NCBI GenBank assembly: GCA_040437565.1 | Contig: JBDOQK010000036.1 | Coordinates: 310,001 to 374,000 of the forward strand | DNA: 64,000 nucleotides | Reading direction: 5' to 3' | From: Albugo candida | Taxonomy: Eukaryota > Oomycota > Peronosporomycetes > Albuginales | In this document: one piece after another, positions 1 through 11,307 of the stretch | How positions within the stretch are numbered: position 1 is the stretch's first letter | Layout of the letters: each line of letters opens with the position of its first letter | Position numbers and translations under genes: made by a program | The notes under the pieces: generated by a model | What the model was told of the DNA's origin: nothing | Database searches by the model: none | Seen by the model: the letters and a program-made list of their open reading frames with translations, nothing else

Positions 1-3000
1 TTGTTGGGACGTAAGGTCTTTGTTTCAGTCGTATTGCTTCGAGGTGCAGGTCGTTTAGGTGNNNNNNNNNNNNNNNNNNNNNNNNNNNNNNNNNNNNNNN
101 NNNNNNNNNNNNNNNNNNNNNNNNNNNNNNNNNNNNNNNNNNNNNNNNNNNNNNNNNNNNNGGAGCATCCATGTGGCTCGATACGTCAGCAGCGATCGGT
201 AAAGACGCTGACAAGAGATCAGTGGTGACTTCCGCTTGGATAGTTTCAGCCTCTGTAGCCTGTGCCTGTGCATGTTTGATACTTTCATTCTTCTTCGACT
301 TTGATACATTCGATGCCTTTACGACACTGTTGTTGGGACGTAAGGTCTTTGTTTCAGTCGTATTGCTTCGAGGTGCAGGTCGTTTAGGTGGAATAGCTCG
401 AGATTGTTGGCGTGAGAATTTTGTGGTCTCTGTGCTTTGGGCGCGGTCAATCATTCGATGAAGCTTTTCCGCAAACGATAAGCGCTCTTTGCTCAACGAG
501 GATTGCTGTTCTCGAAAAAGGTCTTTGGCATATTGACTGAGAGAATCTGAGTCATGACTGAGCGATTCGGAACGTTTATTATGACCTCTCGCTTTTGTAG
601 TTTTCAAATGCTGCGACGATGAAGTCAAATTGAGTTGTGGTTTCTGTGATAAAGTGCGTGCGATTTGTTTTACTTTAATATCATTCTGAGGCACCTTGAG
701 CCTTTGATTCTTTGTGACCGAGTTTCGAGTGTGAGCATCTGTCAAAGCTTGAGACTTTGAGATCCCTTTTTGGAGACGCGAACGGGGTGCTGGTAGAGCA
801 TTGGAAGAATATTCGGATCGCTTTCGTTTGCTATCTAATTTATCTTTTTGAGGTACGCCATACGTCGCCATTAATAATCGCTGACGCTCTTGCTTCATAC
901 AGCTTGGATGCTTTTTGGACACTTTATCGGATTTGGTTCGCATGGAATCGGACGCTTTTCTCGATATATTCCAACTCGAATCCCATTCTACTCGAGTCGG
1001 GCACTGGCCACTTGATTGTGGGAAAGCTGCTGGAAATAGCGATTGGGAGGATGGAGGATTCACTCCAGATGAGCGAGTGTTTGCCGGCCGCATGGAATGA
1101 GCCTGCGTACTGGTTTTCGACGGAGAATATCCCATTTCAGCACCAGAATTCGACCAAGAAGACTGTTTTTTCGCTAGCGTGATCGCATCCAATGCGGCCG
1201 CTACGCTCTGCTGCATCCCTTCTTCTTCATTGAGAATAGCCAGCACTGCCGAGAGTACATTCATCCCGTCATTATACTGCAGTAATCGAACAGCATGCGA
1301 GTACTTTGTCACAATATAAACAAGGAATCGCCCAACTGTCCCAATAGTTTTGTGGTCTTGAGCTGGGAGCGCTTGCTTGAGGTATAAAATCATTAATATG
1401 AATGGAATGCTGTCCAGCAGTTTGTTTGTCTTCTGACACACTTTGACCCAAATAAGACAAGCAATCGACTCATTCCCTTCAAGTTGAGATAATTCGATCA
1501 AAACTTGACTCGAGTGAAAATAGACCTGACGAGTGTGAATGCTATACGTTTTGTGATGGTATAATGATTTGAATATCAGGTCTAGAAGCGTCTCCAAACG
1601 GTGAATATCGCATGAAATAGGGCCTAAAAACGCGGCGATTGCTCCAGAAGCGGAAGCCTGTACGATCGCGTCATCGGGGAAGGAGGCCATAGTGTATAGT
1701 ATACTTGGAACGATGTCATTCTGGATGAAATACTCAATGATGGATGGACGAAGAAAGCAGAATCGACGAAGTAATACGAGACAGTAACAGAGTACAATTG
1801 CCTGTGAGCCATTCGCTACGAGTAGAGCTAGTAGAAGACTGGCTCCATTGCATGAATGGAGTATGTCTGCTGTGGCGTGTGGGTACGCTCGTGAGTATTG
1901 GACCACATGGGACACAAGGGATTTTGTGGTCGGGACGTCTACAGAATGCCCGTGTAATTGCTGAAGACAAGAAATGAGATGCTCCTTCACATCATTAGGG
2001 AGCTCTCGTGCTTCGATGCCGGCTGAATACGGCTGGACAGGCTCAATCGCTGATAATTGTGATTGTGAATGGGACATTGTGGGACCATTCGATGGATCAT
2101 TGTTGGAAACAACAGGAGGATGGAATTCGGTAGTTTCTGAAGCGGACGAAACCTCATGTGGTATCTTGTCCGATGTAATGTCATCACGATTGCTGTAGAG
2201 ATCGTGAATATCGTCCAGAGACTTTGAATGGGACCCCAACGTGTCTGGTATTGTGACTTGGCACGGTGCGATTGTACCACATAGTTCAGATGGCTCATTA
2301 GGTTCCAATAAACTTACTGGGACGCTCATANNNNNNNNNNNNNNNNNNNNNNNNNNNNNNNNNNNNNNNNNNNNNNNNNNNNNNNNNNNNNNNNNNNNNN
2401 NNNNNNNNNNNNNNNNNNNNNNNNNNNNNNAATGTCATCACGATTGCTGTAGAGATCGTGAATATCGTCCAGAGACTTTGAATGGGACCCCAACGTGTCT
2501 GGTATTGTGACTTGGCACGGTGCGATTGTACCACATAGTTCAGATGGCTCATTAGGTTCCAATAAACTTACTGGGACGCTCATATTTGTGCTTGCTGGTA
2601 CAGCTGGTTCGGTAGAAAAATTGTTGGCTGTACCAATTCCGGACTCTGCAAATTCTGGTAGATTAAAATCGGTATGCGCCATTTCTTCCTCCATATTCGT
2701 TTGCTCCATATTTTCTTCTACCTTGCCCTCGTCCTGTTCTTCCTCTAAACTTTTATCATCTATTTCGCGAATGCGTTCTAGTGTGACATCCCCCTCCATT
2801 TCACCGTCATCGTACCGAATCGTGTACCGTCCATCATTTTGGACTTCCGAAATCGTCCCAGTGTACCAATCTCCGCTTGAAGCATAATTTCCTGCAACGC
2901 GTGTACCACAACAAATCGTACCATACTCATGTACCCTGATATATTCCTGTACTACCTCATGTTCGACCTCACCGTCATCATACTGAATCTCATATACACA

Positions 3001-3117
3001 TGCGTCACATTCTGTCACCTTTACGGCCGCAATAAGACCAGGGTACCAAACCTTATCGGTATTTCCTTCATACAAACAGTCAACTCGAGTTCCCACCGAA
3101 AACGCATTTTGTTCCAT
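1..3117 (-). CDS. Tandem Tudor/Agenet-like domain protein with helical-repeat region (3' end outside window)
   Basis: The N-terminus (start ATG at 3117; an upstream ATG at 3174 is possible) has two Tudor/Agenet-like modules at about residues 7-60 and 62-120. Each has the pattern of a V-x-C/A start, a W-Y-x-G core and a YDDGE strand, which is typical of folds that read methylated or modified histone tails. An acidic linker follows. Then comes a helix-rich segment (about 2000 down to 1150) that looks ARM/HEAT-like, with repeated Leu/Ile/Ala helices, and finally a long Ser/Lys/Gln-rich, probably disordered C-terminal region that is still open at the left edge. I translated the minus strand across 2330-600 and found no stop. 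Two assembly gaps interrupt it; the one at 2331-2430 carries a 154-bp duplication that shifts the frame. A chromatin-reader role is inference from the domains; the family is not identified. Confidence 0.8.
62..161. other. Assembly gap (100 N) with duplicated flank
   Basis: The bases at 1-61 recur identically at about 330-390, so the two contig ends overlap. The gap lies inside the Tudor/helical-repeat gene. Confidence 0.95.
2331..2430. other. Assembly gap (100 N) with duplicated flank
   Basis: 2177-2330 is repeated as 2431-2584 (154 bp). Deleting one copy plus the Ns restores a continuous minus-strand reading frame. Confidence 0.95.
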
Positions 3118-3297
3118 TGTTTTTGTAAAGAGACCGTTATGGAACAAAGAGACTCGAGACGATGGAAGCGTCACCTTTTATCAACAGACGCAAAGGTTTA
3201 CAAAATGCACTCTATTAATCTCCTTTCTCATGTACATGCGATTCTATTACATATGGAGGCTTTTGTAGGCGCCCGTTTTCATCCTCATTTTCATGTT

Positions 3298-3869
3298 TCA
3301 CGCATTTGGCAGTTGGGACCTCGCTTTAGCAGCACGAATTTCTGCTATCAGTTGAAGTGCTTGTATCCGGTCAGCTTCGATTTGAGCAATGCGTCGCTCT
3401 GTTGGCCACTCATTCTTACTACTGCGTTTCAGTTTCTCACGAGCGTCATCGAGTTCCATACAATCCATTTTCTCTTTCTGTGCTATTTTTCCTCGTAAAT
3501 AATCGCATTGAGAAACGATACAATGGCCCTCAATAGGCGTGCTACATGATTTAGCGTGATAACATAGTAAACCCCAGATTTTGACGCAGGCGTCACAGCT
3601 AACAGAGAATTAGCACCCTTATATTGATCGCAATCAATCGCATACCTTTCGATTGGAGAAACTGTACGACGAGGACCATAACATCGAACGAAATGATCGA
3701 TACTAGCCCTCACTTTATGACATCGCTTGCTGGTACATTGTGCCATTTCTGCGCATTGTGAGGCGTGTAGCAAGGCATCGTTATATATTTCAAACTTCTC
3801 TTCATGAGACCTCGATAACATGGAAGTGTGGAGTCGCATGCGTAAATGTGCTGTGCGACCTTCCTGCAA
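3298..3869 (-). CDS. TAZ-type zinc-finger protein (stand-alone)
   Basis: Two exons, 3646-3869 and 3298-3598, joined over a 47-nt intron (3599-3645) with GTATGC donor, TGCTAAT branch site and TTAG acceptor; 174 residues. The product carries a TAZ domain: LLHASQC, then spaced Cys and a CHKVRASIDHFVRC segment in exon 1, and CDACVKIWGLLCYHAKSC followed by CIVSQCDYLR in exon 2. This is the HCCC zinc-binding repeat pattern of CBP/p300 TAZ domains, which bind transcription-factor activation helices. A short charged helical tail follows. No bromodomain, HAT or BTB domain is attached, unlike animal CBP or plant BT proteins. A role as a small transcription adaptor is inference. Whether the start is this ATG or the one ten codons later is open. 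Confidence 0.85.
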
Positions 3870-4358
3870 CCTTATACGGTTAACAGCATCATTATCGAAG
3901 AAAGCATGAGCTCGACGTATTTACTTATCGGGACCTTGTCGCCTAACAGAATAAGAATCGTCTCAGAACTGCGCACTAAATAAAAGTTACAGCATTAACT
4001 GAGTTCCTATCATTTCGAGGGAGGTACGCAAATTGTGGGATATCATGGCCTGTAAAAGCACACCGTAAGTATTATATCGAAGCTCAACAGCTAGCCTCTC
4101 ATCTGGCTACACAATCAACACCATCGAGTAGGTCGCCATTGTAACGACTTCGGCAAACGTTTACGATGTTGGCATAAACGCGTTTGATAGCGAAATTGGT
4201 GACCTCTTTCCGGTGAGGCAAGGATCATTCGAGTGTTTCGGAAATCGGTCAAGCGTGGCAGCATAAGTTTTGAAGTAAATGAAATGATCCATATATGTAT
4301 ACGTATAGTCTACATGATGAGGACTTCTTTCATGTGTATGATATCAAATATTGGGTAA
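3870..4358. other. Intergenic, no gene seen
   Basis: AT-rich spacer between the TAZ gene start and the end of the next minus-strand gene. No open frame or structured element could be supported. It should contain the promoter of the TAZ gene. Confidence 0.6.
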
Positions 4359-4673
4359 TTAATGTTGCTGAATACTTATCTCACTACTAGGCTCACACAC
4401 TGCGTTCTTTCGTAATTTCAATACGATATCTTGATCTTGAGACGAGAGCTTGTTAAATCCATCCAAACATTCTAGCGGGATCGTGCCAACATGCGGATAG
4501 CATATGACGTGATGCCACTCTATACACACAAATCCATTCTGGTGCTGGAAAACGACTCCAATTCGAAGCAACCCGATCCGAATTGTCGATTCACATGATC
4601 GACAACAGCTGCGGCTGCAGCGCGTAGACTCAATGATACACGTTGTGTCTCTTTTCCAGGGCGAAAGTGACAT
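4359..4673 (-). CDS. Single PARP-type zinc-finger protein
   Basis: A 104-residue single-exon protein consisting almost entirely of one PARP-type zinc finger. Visible signature: C24-x2-C27, a hydrophobic stretch (RIGLLRIGVVFQ), the aromatic WHH motif, H55-x2-C58, then the LDGFNKLSSQDQ motif matching the conserved GF-x-L-x-x-x-DQ end of PARP1 finger domains. In PARP1 and DNA ligase III this fold recognises DNA breaks. No catalytic domain is attached here, so it may act as a small DNA-damage or DNA-end binding protein (inference). The start at MSLSPWKR places the finger close to the N-terminus; an upstream exon cannot be excluded. Confidence 0.8.
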   Translation of the reverse strand: MSLSPWKRDTTCIIESTRCSRSCCRSCESTIRIGLLRIGVVFQHQNGFVCIEWHHVICYPHVGTIPLECLDGFNKLSSQDQDIVLKLRKNAVCEPSSEISIQQH

Positions 4674-5704
4674 TTTATTTGTTGTCGTTTAGATGGGTCA
4701 AAGTTGATCTGATTGATATGAGGGAGGCGACTATCCGATGAAAGCAAGATGGGAGATACTGCGCATGTGCGGGAAGAAGGGAGAGAAAGGTGGTGTTTCT
4801 ACATGTAAAAGTCGACTTCATAAGGTTTCTCAATGCAACAACTTTGATTTGAAAATATGTTTCACAGCAATTATCCGAATCTAACTATTGAAACAGCGGT
4901 TGGGTACTTTTCGACGCAAAAATGCGAATAATGAATTGGCGTTGAGGAACGAGTATGTAGATTATCGTGAAAACCCCTTCTTCATCGTCACCTCCGAAGA
5001 GATCCCTCGATATTCTGTCTTGCTATTGGCCCAGACAATCTCGACCGCGCACACGGAAATAGGCGGACGAGAAATCGCTCAAGGCCTCAATCAGTAGTAA
5101 GTAGAGTGAATGGTGGAGAGAAAAAAGTAATACAGTTTGTGACAAATCCCGACTCGGCCTGTATTAAGAGCTCCACGAACATTACAGTAACACGTTCAAA
5201 GGTCTGATTGGACAGGAAGCGTTCATGAGAGGTGACCACGAGTCTGTGGGAAGTAAAGTACGACGTGCACACCTACACCCTCGGCGGACTCACTATACAA
5301 ATCTGCTTTCCCTAGAAATATTAGAGCAGCCACAGTAGCATGTGATCCAAAATTACCCCGTAGATAGGATCAGAAATAGCTATTCAGTATGTTATATGTG
5401 GTAGAGGGAATGACCTGATGTTAAATCGAATCTTTGCGAGTGAGAATCTGATAAGTTGTTTGCTCATGTCGCGTTTGTGAGTAACACTATAGAGAAGTCA
5501 TGCAACAATCGCAGCGAGAAAAAGCGCACTTGCTATTTACAGAAATGACTCATCGAATCGACACTCCGAATTTGTGAGTGACAAATTCTGACGCAAACTT
5601 TTTGTCATATTCAAAGTCGATTGGCCTGGATCTCCATGTGTCGCCACCTGCCATTTGTGATTGGCTCGTGTTTGTAACTGACGGTTTGACTTGTAAGGAA
5701 ATCA
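4674..5704. other. Intergenic; two weak open frames only
   Basis: A plus-strand open stretch at about 4888-5097 and a minus-strand one at 5087-5272 are present. Neither shows a recognisable domain, a clean start or a consistent splice model. A GTAAGT donor-like site follows the first (about 5099), so a small spliced gene is possible but not supported. The myotubularin promoter should lie near the right end. Confidence 0.4.
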
Positions 5705-6679
5705 ATGATCGACTTCCAATCTGAAAAGCCCTCAATTCATTTGCACGACAATGAACGTGTGCTATGCAGAACGGGGGCACTTTGTGACGCAAATGTGAAG
5801 GAGCACGCAGCCGTAAACTTTGCAGGACCGTCATCCGCACGTACTCAGTGTTGTGTGTATGTAACCAATTTCCGCCTACTAGTCGAGGTANNNNNNNNNN
5901 NNNNNNNNNNNNNNNNNNNNNNNNNNNNNNNNNNNNNNNNNNNNNNNNNNNNNNNNNNNNNNNNNNNNNNNNNNNNNNNNNNNNNNNNNNGTGTGCTATG
6001 CAGAACGGGGGCACTTTGTGACGCAAATGTGAAGGAGCACGCAGCCGTAAACTTTGCAGGACCGTCATCCGCACGTACTCAGTGTTGTGTGTATGTAACC
6101 AATTTCCGCCTACTAGTCGAGGTACATACCAGTGCGCATTACACAATAAATTCATTAGAGTAGTAAACGCATTGTAGCGCAGAATAGCAGGAACGGACCC
6201 ATCATTTGAGATACCACTCTGCTCTATTGCCGAAGTTTGCGGAGATCGGCTCAATAAAAAGATAACATCAACTCCAGAAGTGCTTATCGCATGCAAAAAT
6301 TTTAAATTTGTCAAGTTATCTTTTTCAGTTGATTCGACTAACAGCTTTGAGGCATTTGTTACCCTTCTCCGAGACAGCTTACTGAAAAGAGATGTGATGC
6401 CGCTACCCTCACCCTCACCNNNNNNNNNNNNNNNNNNNNNNNNNNNNNNNNNNNNNNNNNNNNNNNNNNNNNNNNNNNNNNNNNNNNNNNNNNNNNNNNN
6501 NNNNNNNNNNNNNNNNNNNATCGGCTCAATAAAAAGATAACATCAACTCCAGAAGTGCTTATCGCATGCAAAAATTTTAAATTTGTCAAGTTATCTTTTT
6601 CAGTTGATTCGACTAACAGCTTTGAGGCATTTGTTACCCTTCTCCGAGACAGCTTACTGAAAAGAGATGTGATGCCGCT

Positions 6680-6711
<32 letters not shown>

Positions 6712-8527
6712 CAATTGAGGAATCGTGGCTTGAAAGTTATACAAGTACTGAGTTCAGGCGTCTCAATTTTAGAATTCCAACTCGCCATTCTCATCTGGGA
6801 AATGGGTTTCGTATTACCTCAATCAACGAAAACGGAAAATTTTGTCCAAGCTACCCACGCCATCTCATTGTCCCAAACAGCATATCTGATGGAGAATTAC
6901 GCAAAATTAGGCTATTTAGAGCTCAAAATCGGATTCCGGCCATAACATATCGTCATCCGAATGGAACAATAATTGGTCGATGTTCTCAGCCACTTATCGG
7001 ACTAAGACGACGACGATGTGTATCCGATGAGAGCTACATGGAATCTCTTTCACATCAAACCAATGGAAAGCTGGCGTTCATTGATTGTCGAAGCCAGGTA
7101 AGATACAGACTTAACGACTAAAATCATTTTAACAAATTTACTGATAGACGAGTGCGTATGGGAATGTTGCAATCGGCGGCGGATTTGAGATGTAGGCGGT
7201 AATACGAAGGCTTCACTGAGAAATGATCATATCTGGGCTGTTTGCTTTTAGTTTGGACCATTACAAAGATTGCGCCATTTATTTTATGGGAATTGAAAAC
7301 ATTCATTCTATGAGAGATTCAATTCGAAAATTTTATGATATCATAAAAGACGAGCTTCATGGAAATGAACGTGCCAATTGGTGGTCTTGTATCGAGGTGA
7401 GCTGATCAAATAAACTCATTATCGCTCAGCTGACGCACTATGAGCAAGAACACACGCTGGTTGGAGCATGTGCGATCACTTCTGATCACGACAACGTTTT
7501 GTATGACCAAAGTACTCGAAGAGAATACATCACTAGTGATTCATTGCTCAGATGGCTGGGATCGCACCGCCCAAATCGTATCACTTGTAAAGTTGTGCTT
7601 GGATCCACATTACCGCACCATCTCAGGTTTTCAGATACTTATTCATTCAGAGTGGTGTGCATTTGGTCACTTATTCCGCTCTCGAACGGGTCACTCAAAA
7701 GAACGTGCGAGTTACTGGGAAAACGAGGACACTTCGCCCGTTTTCATGCAATTTATTGACGCTGTTTGGCAACTTATACATCAATTTCCTTTTTCATTCG
7801 AATTTACCGAGGCTTTCCTGATTGCTTTACTCGATGAAGTGTATGAGAAGCGGAGCACCACGTTTTCTTTTGATCAAGAGACGGATCGTCTGGTGTGTAA
7901 GTCCTTATACAATATCTAGCACTTCTAACTGTTACACGTAGCCCCAAGTCGGTAACAGCGCGTGGGCACTGCTACGCCATCAATTATCTACCGATGAAAT
8001 CGTGAATCCGGTCTATCTACCCGCAACTGATAACGAGGACAACCGATCTCCCTTGACGCTTCGATTTCGGTGGCATGCGAGCTCTTTAGCACTTTGGTCC
8101 AGTTTCTACCTGCGCTCTTTTGTATCAAACGACCCGAAAGTAAGCGTACAGCAATACTGTATATAATGGTATTAATATACTTTAGGGAGCATGGCTACGC
8201 GAATTACATGAAAATCAGAATCGATTGGAGCAAGCACTGACTGATGCAAACGAACAATTAGAAACAAAAACGAAACTCAATTCAAATCTGAATTTGGAGT
8301 TGGAATCACTGCGACAAGAACGCATGAGAATTCAAAAAGAGTTGGAAGCTCGTAAAGCTATATCAAAATTACGATGCGGTGATTCACATGATGTCGAACT
8401 GGATCAGGATACTGTGTTGGTCGATTCGTTCTCCACGCAACACGATATGGAAGACACCTCCTCAGTATTTCTGACAAGTGATTTCCAATTGATTACGTCC
8501 TATTTCGATTGCGAAGCAAAGCAGTAA
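5705..8527 (+). CDS. Myotubularin-family phosphoinositide 3-phosphatase
   Basis: Seven-exon model, about 666 residues once assembly duplications are removed. Introns: 6122-6177, 7098-7147, 7192-7251, 7397-7448, 7893-7941, 8140-8185; all phases agree. Domains in order: N-terminal PH-GRAM (from MIDFQSEK), a myotubularin-related region with HPNGTIIGRCSQPLIGLR, and the phosphatase core with active site CSDGWDRT (Cys-x5-Arg). The core is followed by FGHLFRSRTGH and ends in an FYLRSF segment, then a C-terminal coiled coil (about 8186-8370). The family removes the 3-phosphate from PI3P and PI(3,5)P2 on endosomes. With Cys and Arg intact it is predicted active. A Ser-Pro stretch between GRAM and catalytic regions is encoded by a CCCTCA microsatellite at which the assembly broke, so its length is uncertain. 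Confidence 0.92.
5891..5990. other. Assembly gap (100 N) with duplicated flank
   Basis: 5757-5890 is repeated as 5991-6124 (134 bp), covering the end of the first myotubularin exon and its donor site. Confidence 0.95.
6420..6519. other. Assembly gap (100 N) with duplicated flank at a microsatellite
   Basis: 6245-6419 is repeated as 6520-6694 (175 bp). The break falls in a CCCTCA hexanucleotide run in the myotubularin gene. Confidence 0.95.
6681..6712 (+). repeat. (CCCTCA)n microsatellite, coding for Ser-Pro repeats
   Basis: About five CCCTCA units in frame in the myotubularin gene, giving alternating Pro and Ser. A partial copy before the gap at 6420 shows the assembler failed here, so the true unit number is unknown. 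Confidence 0.9.
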
Positions 8528-9153
8528 ATAGAGTTCCACAAGTATATGATCGCAATGCATTCTTTCGTCATGTCAATACAGCATGGCGCATAATGTATAC
8601 TTGAACATTGGTACCTTTTTTTTCATGTAGTTTAAACGTAACAAAAGTAGGTAATGTCACATGAAGAATCTTGTTTTTTTTTGTGACAAGTTACAGTACA
8701 GAAAGATTTGAGATCACGTATGTAAACAGAATGCAAATCTTGTGGTGTCACCAAAAGCGTAGAAAGTGTCGCAAAGAACTAGCAAAGGGAGGATAACGGA
8801 CCACACTTGGGCTAGTATCCCTATCCACACGGAGTGTGACACATACATGTCTCTTAGTTGATTTGATTATTAGAATACACTTTACAAGTACGAATGAATT
8901 AGGAAAAACCGGCTCTTTACGTTGACGTTAGCTACCACTAGAATACCAAACACGGTAGTAAAGAAAGCGTAATCGCTACTAAAGCATAAACAAACCATAT
9001 CTCATACAACGTACTTTCTTCGTGATGTAGCATTGGATTTTTTTTGCAACAGCAATCTTCGTATTCTTTTCTCTTCTCAAATTCAACGGCCAATTCGTTT
9101 TATCGCATTTGTAGATCCACTGACTACTTCACACATTAACAAAACATTACACC
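8528..9153. other. Intergenic, no gene seen
   Basis: AT-rich spacer between the myotubularin stop and the MYB start. No supported frame. It must contain the myotubularin 3' end and the MYB promoter. Confidence 0.6.
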
Positions 9154-9999
9154 ATGACCATCACTCAGACCGTTCAAAAACAGCTTTTCGGGAATGATAA
9201 AGTCATCCGCTTAGCTCTTGACATTAATACTCGAAAGAATCCATCCAATCCTACGCAATCAGGCATAAGCCAACAAATCGAAAATAACACATATAGTTAC
9301 CAAGACAAACAACCTTTCGGAAGCGGCAAAGCCTGGACGCACGATGAACACGCACGTTTCCTGGAAGCGCTGGATTTGTATCCGTCCGGGCCATGGAAGA
9401 TTATTGCCGCTTATGTCGGCTCAAAAACCACGAGGCAAACTATGACACATGCGCAAAAGTATCGACAGAAAATCGAGAGACGGCGCCGTGGCCTGCGCAC
9501 TCGCTCATCTTCCCCGTTGAAGAAGCATACATCAGAAGAGAAAGAAGCTGTCAAATTGAGCGAAGGGGACGTATTGTCGGTTCCACAACTGGCTTCCGAT
9601 GGCAAAAGCATTATTTTTGACTCAGAACATGCTCCGGGATCACCCTCATCTGTGGATATATCCTTCTCCGGTGCATACAATACGTACCCGACTAACAATC
9701 TTCAAGTTCAGGCTCCATGTCCTCAGAATACTGTCAATGTTACATCCATTGGATCAGGAGCTTGCCATCCGCAAAACATATCGATTCCTACCTGTACAGT
9801 ATCAGACCTATCGGAATGCTCGAGTGCAATAGAGCTAGATTTATTTGCAGACCTCGTCGGAGAATGGGAACCACTAACTTTCACCTACTACAACAGCACA
9901 CTATCGTACGAATCTCAGCCTCCGTTCACTGAGGTGAATGATTTCGAAGCAGAACTTGCCATGACCGATGATCTTGTAGATTTGATGCTAACTTTATAA
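9154..9999 (+). CDS. SHAQKY-class single-repeat MYB-like transcription factor
   Basis: A 281-residue single-exon protein. Residues about 58-108 form one MYB repeat: the first tryptophan in KAWTHDEHARFLEAL, the second in GPWKIIAAYVGSKT, and the third helix ending THAQKYRQK, a variant of the SHAQKY motif of plant and oomycete single-repeat MYB proteins. A basic stretch (RRRRGLRTRS) follows as a likely nuclear signal. The C-terminal half is Ser/Thr-rich and then acidic (about 225-281), plausible as an activation domain. Expected to bind I-box-like DNA in the nucleus; target genes cannot be told from the sequence. The start ATG is preceded by an A-rich context (ACACC). Confidence 0.9.
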   Translation: MTITQTVQKQLFGNDKVIRLALDINTRKNPSNPTQSGISQQIENNTYSYQDKQPFGSGKAWTHDEHARFLEALDLYPSGPWKIIAAYVGSKTTRQTMTHAQKYRQKIERRRRGLRTRSSSPLKKHTSEEKEAVKLSEGDVLSVPQLASDGKSIIFDSEHAPGSPSSVDISFSGAYNTYPTNNLQVQAPCPQNTVNVTSIGSGACHPQNISIPTCTVSDLSECSSAIELDLFADLVGEWEPLTFTYYNSTLSYESQPPFTEVNDFEAELAMTDDLVDLMLTL

Positions 10000-10178
10000 G
10001 CACGTTTGATCGCTGAGTTTTAGTAGTAATTTATTGTAACACGAGTGCGCTGTACGTTGTTATTTTGTTGTTGGAAGGTAGCAACACCGCACTAGTGCGG
10101 AATTAGTTGAACGCTAGCCCTATCAGAGTCAATTTGGCGTGGAGGAATGTTGCAAATCCGAGCTTGAGATGATACGCT

Positions 10179-11307
10179 TTATTTCCGAAAGACTCGATTC
10201 GATTCATGATTCTTTCTCAACCGCCTGGTGTGATGTTGCATCCACAGCTTTCTATCGTCATTAGTGCTTCCTTGCGCAGACCTTCTTCTGCCGATATAAT
10301 ACTCACTGGAAGCATGTACTTTATAACCAAAAATTCGAGGTGTATACTTTTGCGTGGGAGGTGAAGGGACCAAGTACGAGTGAGTCATTAGAAACATGTG
10401 CGGAAATGTGGAACCAAAATACGCGCCGTCGATTTCTGCTTAGTAGAAACGCACATAGTAGCAGTCAGTAAGTACTCCTCTTACAGTGTTGGGCAACCAC
10501 TTACGTCCGGCTCGTTGCGACTTTGGGAAATAAATTTCTCGGCATTTTGGACAGAAAACATTGACAGTTGTGTGACGAGGACCATCCGACTGACCAACGG
10601 GTAACACAGGTTGCCCTTGGCAAAAGACACGATGACATCGTCCAAACTCTACATTGCGATACTTTTCCAGCATCGCAGCCATTCCTTTGGTCGTCAGTAT
10701 ATATCGCGCATGTATCAAACCATACAGCATTTCAGCAGCAGATTCTACCATTTCTTGCTGCATTTGCGTAAGATGTTGCTCTACATCACAGAACATGAGG
10801 GAAAATATGCACTATCAGAAGTCTTGATTACATACCATTTGGATTCTCAATATCCAGAATGAGATCGAGCGCGTATTCGTAATAAGGTACGATACCACTC
10901 AATCCGGTCAAGTTGAAATCATCTTCGATATACTCTTCGTCCACTTCGCATAAAAAATCGTTTTCTCGAAGGGAGCAAAACCAGGTGATCCAACTTGTTT
11001 CTTCCCCACTCTCATCCTCGGCATCTTCTTCACCATCTTCTTCCTCATCTTCAGCAGCAATCTGATCATACGTTGCAACCTCTTCTTCGCTAGCAGCTTC
11101 AGATGATTCACCACTCATATACTCCTGCTGTTGATCGTCGTAATGTTCATACGCTTGTCGCAATTCATTTTCGTCCAATGATATTGCTCTTCTGGCATTC
11201 GAGCGAACAATCTCTTGCGCTTCCTGTTCTTCCTGTAACTCTATTTGAAGCATACGCTGCTGTAATAACTCTAATTGCTGTTCTCGATCCACTCCATTCA
11301 TAATCAA
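10179..11307 (-). CDS. Casein kinase II regulatory subunit beta
   Basis: Three exons (10836-11307, 10505-10780, 10179-10435) with introns 10781-10835 and 10436-10504; the joined frame is 335 codons. The core begins at about residue 104 with [18 protein letters not shown] and continues through [27 protein letters not shown] and a zinc finger with C-x5-C (CHRVFC) and a CPKC pair, then [15 protein letters not shown]. These are hallmark CK2 beta segments. The protein dimerises through the zinc finger and tunes the catalytic CK2 alpha subunit. Compared with about 215 residues in animals, this one has an N-terminal extension of roughly 100 residues, Gln/Glu-rich then strongly acidic, and a basic C-terminal tail. 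The third exon was placed by phase and conservation. Confidence 0.95.

Noticed and set aside
5550-6314. Long minus-strand frame of 254 codons over the start of the myotubularin gene
   Set aside because: It is the antisense shadow of the GRAM-coding region, lengthened by the duplicated contig end and the N run.
6681-6712. CCCTCA repeat as an internal telomere-like array
   Set aside because: It is a hexamer different from CCCTAA-type telomeres, it is short, and it keeps the reading frame.
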